DNA from: Porphyrobacter sp.
GTDB lineage: Bacteria; Pseudomonadota; Alphaproteobacteria; Sphingomonadales; Sphingomonadaceae
Assembly (NCBI GenBank): GCA_018991295.1
Contig: JAGKSZ010000105.1
Coordinates: 1-10,275, forward strand
Length of the DNA: 10,275 nt
Direction: 5' to 3'
Positions 6,830 to 10,275 of this stretch are shown here, one piece after another. Position 1 is the stretch's first letter; each line of letters opens with the position of its first letter. The notes under the pieces were generated by a model. It ran no database searches, had not been told where the DNA came from, and saw nothing but the letters and a program-made list of their open reading frames with translations. The position numbers were made by a program, and so were the translations under genes.

Positions 6830-7063
6830 ATGCAAGTGCGCGTCCTCGTCAGGTTGAAGCCCGGTGTGCTCGATCCGCAGGGCCGTGCGGTGCACCATGC
6901 GCTCGAAGGCCTGGGGTTCGAAGGCGTGTCCGATGTCCGCGTGGGCCGGCTGATCGAACTCGATCTGGCCGATGGCACCGATGAAGCAACGATCCGGCAG
7001 ATGTGCGAAAAGCTGCTCGCCAACACGGTGATCGAAAGCTTCTCGATCGAAGGCGCGGCGTAA
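6830..7063 (+). CDS. purS: Phosphoribosylformylglycinamidine synthase subunit PurS
   Basis: This 77-residue protein matches PurS along its length: an MQVRVLVRLKPGVLDPQGRA start, then ALxxLGFxGVSDVRVGRLIEL, and a C-terminal helix with MCEKLLANTVIESFSIE. PurS forms a small dimer that bridges the PurQ glutaminase and the PurL synthetase in the bacterial FGAM synthetase complex, which converts FGAR to FGAM in the cytoplasm. The length is normal (about 80). GGAG at 6817-6820 lies 9 nt before the ATG. The TAA stop overlaps the purQ ATG by one base (TAATG at 7061-7065), which suggests translational coupling and balanced amounts of the two subunits. purL is not present in the window. Confidence 0.96.
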   Translation: MQVRVLVRLKPGVLDPQGRAVHHALEGLGFEGVSDVRVGRLIELDLADGTDEATIRQMCEKLLANTVIESFSIEGAA

Positions 7064-7752
7064 TGGCATACCGGGCGGCGGTCATCACCTTCCCCGGCTC
7101 CAACTGCGACCGGGACATGGCAACGGCGCTGGAGGCGGTTTCGGGCGCGCCGGCGATCAGGGTATGGCACGGCGATGCCGAACTTCCCGAAAGGCTTGAT
7201 CTGATCGCCCTGCCCGGCGGCTTTTCCTATGGCGATTACCTGCGTTCAGGCGCGATGGCGGCCACCAGCCCGATCATGCGTGCGGTTGTTGCCGCAGCCG
7301 AGCGCGGCGTTGCGGTGCTGGGCGTGTGCAATGGCTTTCAGGTGCTCACCGAAGCGCGGCTGCTGCCGGGCGCACTGCTGCGCAATGCCGGCCAGCGGTT
7401 CATCTGCCGCACCGTGGCACTCACGGTCGAAAACACCGCATCGCCCTTCACCGCCGGTTATGCGCACGGAGAGACGATCCGCATTCCTGTTGCCCACCAT
7501 GATGGCAATTACTACGCCGATGCCGAAACGCTCGACCGGCTTGAAGGCGAAGGCCGCGTGGCGTTCCGCTATGCCGAAGCCGTCAACGGATCGGCCCGCG
7601 ATATCGCCGGGGTGGTCAGCGCCAATGGCCGCGTGCTGGGCATGATGCCGCACCCGGAACGCGCAATTGAACCTGCCGCGCACCCCTCGCTTGGCGGCGC
7701 GGATGGCCGGCGGTTGTTCGAAAACGTGCTGGCAAGCCTCGCTGCCGCCTGA
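7063..7752 (+). CDS. purQ: Phosphoribosylformylglycinamidine synthase subunit PurQ (glutamine amidotransferase)
   Basis: PurQ is the class I glutaminase that supplies ammonia to PurL for FGAM formation. The 229-residue protein begins MAYRAAVITFPGSNCDRD, a family hallmark. It has the oxyanion-loop segment ALPGGFSYGDYLRSGA (49-64), the nucleophile C89 in GVCNGFQ, and the remaining triad residues H197 and E199 in MMPHPER. All catalytic residues are intact and the length is typical. The start at 7063 overlaps the purS stop by one base. An in-frame upstream start at 7003 would lie inside purS and add 20 residues not expected in the family. The gene converges with the GGDEF-EAL gene, with 16 bp between the two stop codons. 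Confidence 0.97.
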   Translation: MAYRAAVITFPGSNCDRDMATALEAVSGAPAIRVWHGDAELPERLDLIALPGGFSYGDYLRSGAMAATSPIMRAVVAAAERGVAVLGVCNGFQVLTEARLLPGALLRNAGQRFICRTVALTVENTASPFTAGYAHGETIRIPVAHHDGNYYADAETLDRLEGEGRVAFRYAEAVNGSARDIAGVVSANGRVLGMMPHPERAIEPAAHPSLGGADGRRLFENVLASLAAA

Positions 7753-7775
7753 GCCTTGAAGGCCCGCCTCAGGCG
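7746..7775. terminator. Stem-loop spanning the convergent stops of purQ and the GGDEF-EAL gene
   Basis: CGCCTGAG (7746-7753) and CTCAGGCG (7768-7775) are exact reverse complements around a 14-nt loop. Each arm contains one gene's stop codon (TGA at 7750-7752 on plus, TGA read from 7771-7769 on minus). The loop can form a small inner CCT/AGG pairing. No T tract follows on either side, so it is at best a weak bidirectional terminator or an mRNA 3'-end protector. Confidence 0.45.
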
Positions 7776-10123
7776 CGCAGTTCCCGGCCCATGCGAAACA
7801 GGCTGCTTGCATCCTTGGCGGTCATCGGGCGGCCGAAGTAGAAACCCTGGATCTTGTCGCAGCCCAGCTTGCGGATCAGTTCTGCCTCGGGGCCCGTTTC
7901 CACACCTTCGGCGGTGGTGGTCATTTGCAGGCTCTTGGCCATGGCGACCACGGCGTTGATGATGGCAAGGCTTTCCGCGCTGCCTTGCGCTGCGCCCTGC
8001 ACAAAGGTGCGATCGACCTTGATGGTCGAAAACTTCAGCTTCCTGAGATAGCCGAGCGAGGAATAGCCTGTCCCGAAATCATCGAGCGCGACCGAACAGC
8101 CGAGGGCCATCACCTGTTCCAGCGCATTGCGGGCAACGCTCGCATCGCGCAGGAAGATGCTCTCGGTCACTTCGATTTCCAGGCGCTCGGGGCGCAGGCC
8201 AGAGGCTGCCAAGGCCTGCACCACTTCATCATGGAAGCCCGGCTCAAGCAGCTGTTCGGGCGAGACGTTGACGTTGACCTTGACGTGTTCGGGCCAGTTG
8301 CGCGCCTCTTCGCAGGCCTTGCGCATCACCCACTGGCCGATCGGCACGATCAGGCGGGTGTCTTCGGCCAGCGGGATGAACTTGCCGGGGCTGACAAAGC
8401 CGTGTTCGGCGCTGTTCCAGCGGATCAGCGCCTCGAAGCTGACCACGCTTTCGCTGTGGGCATCGACCACGGGCTGATAGTGCAGAACCATCTCATCGCG
8501 CCCCAGCGCCTTGCGCAGCGCCACTTCAAGCTGGCGGCGTTCTTCGGCGGTGGCGTGAAGTTCGGGTTCGAACCGGCAATGTTCGCCCCCGCCCATGTCC
8601 TTGGCGCGGTAGAGCGCAAGGTCGGCATTGCGCATCATTTCCTCAACGCTCGCCCCATCGCGCGGGCCTTCAGCCGAACCGACGCTGGCGCCGACATAAA
8701 GCGTGTGGTGATCGACCTGATAGGGCTCCGACAGGCGATGGATCACCCGCAGCGCCAGATCGCGCACCGTGCCCGATTGACTGGCGTCGCGGATCACGAT
8801 CGCAAATTCATCGCCCCCAAGCCGGCCGACCATCTGGTTTTCACCCATCAGCGATTGCAGCCGCGCCGAAACCTGCGCCAGCAGCTTGTCGCCGGTCATG
8901 TGGCCGAGCGAATCGTTGACCGCCTTGAAGCGATCAAGATCCACCATCAGCATCGCGCAGCGCGTGCGCCACTGCACCGCATAGCGCAGCGCCTCACCCA
9001 GCGCCTCGGTCAGCTGCAAACGGTTGGGCAGCTGGGTAAGCGTATCGTAGCGCGCGAGATAGGCGATCTTTTCGGATGATTTGCGCTGTTCGGTGACGTC
9101 CGAACCAACCCCGCGGAAACCCGTGAAGCGCCCCTGTTCATCGCGCATCGGCGTGCCGGAAAGCTCCCACCAGCGTTCCTCGCCAAGGATGGATACCTGC
9201 ACCAGCATGTTCGAGAAATTCTCGCGGTTCTTGAGCCGCTCGGCCAGATCGTGGAGGCTCGGCGGGAACTGGCCGCTTGACCAGCGGCTGCCCGCGATCA
9301 TTTCGAGCAGGGGCTTGCCTTCGACTTCGCCCTGCGGCTGACCAAGCGCGAAGGCAAAGCGCGGGGAGACGGCACGCAGGCGGCGTGCGGTATCGACTTC
9401 CCACAGCCAATCGGCCTCGTTCTCCTCGAACTCGCGCAGCAGCAACGAGACGACCTCCTCCTTTTCGGCCAGCGCCGCTTCGGCAAGGCGGGCTTTCACA
9501 AAGGTGGTGCGCACCTCGATGGTGGCGACAAGACAGGCGATCGTGAACAGGATCGCGCCGCCCATGGCCTGCCACTGCCCATCCAGTCCCAGCGCGGCAA
9601 TCGCCCCTGTGCCGACAATGCCGATATAGATCAGCACGCTCAGCGGGCTGGTTGAAAAGACAAAGGTGGATGAGGCCATCAGCGCCATGGCGATCAGCAC
9701 CAGAGCCTGTTGCTGCTCGCCGCCGGAAAGCCAGGGGAAGATCAGCAAGGCCGAAGCCCAGCACCCGGCGAGCGCGGCTGAATTGAGGCTTTGCCGCCGC
9801 TCCAGCGTCGCCGGGCCGAGCCTGGGGCCGGTTTCCACCAGCAGCATATCGGTCTGGCGCGAATGATAGAGCAGATAGGCCAGCGCACAGGCCCACGGCC
9901 CCACCACCAACAGGCCGATCAGCGGGGCAAAAATCGCCGCGGCAAAGGCAGCGACCAGCGCATTGGCAAGCATCCGGTTGCGGCTGGCCCTGGCCAGATC
10001 GGTGTGCTCATCGCCCCGCAGACGCATCGGATCGAAGGCAGGATTGCGCGTCAATCCAAGCACATCGGATAGCGGCAGCACGCCTGTTGGCTGCGGTTGC
10101 GAAGGAGGAAGCCGTTTGCTCAC
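7769..10123 (-). CDS. Membrane-anchored PAS-GGDEF-EAL cyclic di-GMP enzyme
   Basis: This 784-residue inner-membrane protein should make and/or break cyclic di-GMP. A cytoplasmic start (1-50) is followed by about six hydrophobic segments (roughly 53-74, 76-87, 116-131, 139-157, 162-180, 187-203) that I cannot assign to a named sensor family. A short helix (210-232) leads to a PAS domain (about 235-350, ending GFRGVGSDVTEQRK). The GGDEF domain (about 353-517) keeps the metal ligand D395 in VDLDRFK, N403/D404 and the signature GGDEF at 436-440. The inhibitory RxxD site expected at 427-430 reads GENQ. The EAL domain (about 530-775) keeps E564-A-L, N619, ExTE (651-654), DDFGTGYSS (681-689), K702, E739 and Q759, so it looks catalytically complete. 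The start is a GTG at 10123, directly after an in-frame stop, with AAGG 8 nt upstream. The nearby ATG at 10130 is out of frame. It lies downstream of glmS on the same strand, behind a terminator, so it probably has its own promoter. Confidence 0.93.
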   Translation of the reverse strand: MSKRLPPSQPQPTGVLPLSDVLGLTRNPAFDPMRLRGDEHTDLARASRNRMLANALVAAFAAAIFAPLIGLLVVGPWACALAYLLYHSRQTDMLLVETGPRLGPATLERRQSLNSAALAGCWASALLIFPWLSGGEQQQALVLIAMALMASSTFVFSTSPLSVLIYIGIVGTGAIAALGLDGQWQAMGGAILFTIACLVATIEVRTTFVKARLAEAALAEKEEVVSLLLREFEENEADWLWEVDTARRLRAVSPRFAFALGQPQGEVEGKPLLEMIAGSRWSSGQFPPSLHDLAERLKNRENFSNMLVQVSILGEERWWELSGTPMRDEQGRFTGFRGVGSDVTEQRKSSEKIAYLARYDTLTQLPNRLQLTEALGEALRYAVQWRTRCAMLMVDLDRFKAVNDSLGHMTGDKLLAQVSARLQSLMGENQMVGRLGGDEFAIVIRDASQSGTVRDLALRVIHRLSEPYQVDHHTLYVGASVGSAEGPRDGASVEEMMRNADLALYRAKDMGGGEHCRFEPELHATAEERRQLEVALRKALGRDEMVLHYQPVVDAHSESVVSFEALIRWNSAEHGFVSPGKFIPLAEDTRLIVPIGQWVMRKACEEARNWPEHVKVNVNVSPEQLLEPGFHDEVVQALAASGLRPERLEIEVTESIFLRDASVARNALEQVMALGCSVALDDFGTGYSSLGYLRKLKFSTIKVDRTFVQGAAQGSAESLAIINAVVAMAKSLQMTTTAEGVETGPEAELIRKLGCDKIQGFYFGRPMTAKDASSLFRMGRELRA

Positions 10124-10131
10124 GGCTCATG

Positions 10132-10135
10132 CCTT
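10132..10135 (-). promoter_or_regulatory. Ribosome-binding site of the GGDEF-EAL gene (supports the GTG start)
   Basis: On the minus strand AAGG, in TTAAGGC, ends 8 nt before the GTG at 10123-10121. The frame is closed by a TGA two codons upstream of the GTG (10129-10127), so no earlier start exists. The out-of-frame ATG at 10130 lies only 1 nt from this site. Confidence 0.55.
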
Positions 10136-10190
10136 AACCGCGAATAGTTATGTCCCGGTAAAGCTCCGAGGGAAAACAGCGCCGAGCAAT

Positions 10191-10223
10191 GGTTAAAATG
10201 CGGGACCGGTAAGCAGGCCCCGC
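10191..10223 (-). terminator. Intrinsic terminator of glmS
   Basis: On the minus strand GCGGGGCC (10223-10216) pairs with GGTCCCGC (10207-10200) in an 8-bp stem with one G-U pair and an 8-nt loop, followed directly by ATTTTAA. It begins 5 bp after the glmS stop. GC stem, T-rich tail and position together make a normal intrinsic terminator. Confidence 0.8.
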
Positions 10224-10228
10224 AACGC

Positions 10229-10275
10229 CTATTCGACCGTCACAGACTTGGCCAGATTGCGCGGCTGATCGACAT
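10229..10275 (-). CDS. glmS: Glutamine-fructose-6-phosphate aminotransferase, C-terminal end (partial)
   Basis: On the minus strand the frame reads VDQPRNLAKSVTVE followed by TAG (10231-10229). The DxPRNLAKSVTVE ending is the highly conserved C-terminus of GlmS, which makes glucosamine-6-phosphate from fructose-6-phosphate and glutamine for peptidoglycan and lipopolysaccharide. In the known enzyme this tail lies near the sugar-isomerase active site. Only 14 residues are in the window and the rest lies beyond the right edge. An intrinsic terminator follows 5 bp after the stop. Confidence 0.9.
   Translation of the reverse strand, partial: VDQPRNLAKSVTVE

Noticed and set aside
7003..7062. Upstream start for purQ inside purS
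   Set aside because: The ATG at 7063 overlaps the purS stop in the usual coupled arrangement and gives the expected MAYRAAVITFPGSN start.
10005..10130. Small out-of-frame ORF starting at the ATG at 10130 and overlapping the start of the GGDEF-EAL gene
   Set aside because: The ATG is only 1 nt from the available Shine-Dalgarno sequence, the frame ends after about 40 codons, and its content looks like a shifted reading of the real gene.
1..10275. Mobile elements, CRISPR arrays, toxin-antitoxin or defence modules, biosynthetic clusters
   Set aside because: I looked for transposase or integrase motifs, regularly spaced repeats and paired small ORFs on both strands and found none. Almost the whole window is covered by intact housekeeping, envelope or signalling genes.

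Overview
This window looks like ordinary chromosome from a GC-rich alphaproteobacterium, most likely a member of the Sphingomonadales and perhaps the Erythrobacteraceae. The placement is inferred from the style of the TonB-dependent receptor, the alphaproteobacterial form of PurC, the yacG / tRNA-Phe / purC neighbourhood and the strong GC bias at third codon positions. It cannot be proved from this window alone. I see no insertion sequence, phage gene, CRISPR array, toxin-antitoxin pair or defence system.

Layout. Positions 1-45 hold the last 14 codons of an upstream gene whose stop overlaps the start of yacG (42-227), a small zinc protein that inhibits DNA gyrase. After a 121-bp gap comes tRNA-Phe(GAA) with an encoded CCA (349-423), then purC (462-1265). 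A secreted M16 zinc peptidase (1352-4219, +) follows. It converges on a TonB-dependent outer-membrane receptor (4301-6511, -), and a perfect 12-bp hairpin between them probably terminates both. The 318-bp divergent region 6512-6829 serves the receptor on one side and purS-purQ (6830-7752, +) on the other. purQ converges with a large membrane-anchored PAS-GGDEF-EAL protein (7769-10123, -). The window ends with a terminator and the last codons of glmS (10229-10275, -).

How the genes work together. PurS and PurQ are two of the three parts of bacterial FGAM synthetase, and PurC acts further along the same purine pathway. The catalytic subunit PurL is not in the window. The purine genes share an orientation but are split by the convergent peptidase/receptor pair, which has no obvious link to purine synthesis. 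The peptidase (periplasm) and the receptor (outer membrane) are both envelope proteins, but they are transcribed toward each other and nothing here proves a shared function. The GGDEF-EAL protein should make and/or degrade cyclic di-GMP. It keeps both catalytic signatures but lacks the RxxD inhibitory site.

Nothing here amounts to a new system. The observations most worth a second look are an 8-bp inverted repeat hugging the tRNA gene, which would pair the precursor's leader with its trailer; a tandem 9-bp repeat just upstream of the receptor's ribosome-binding site; and the missing inhibitory site in the GGDEF domain.
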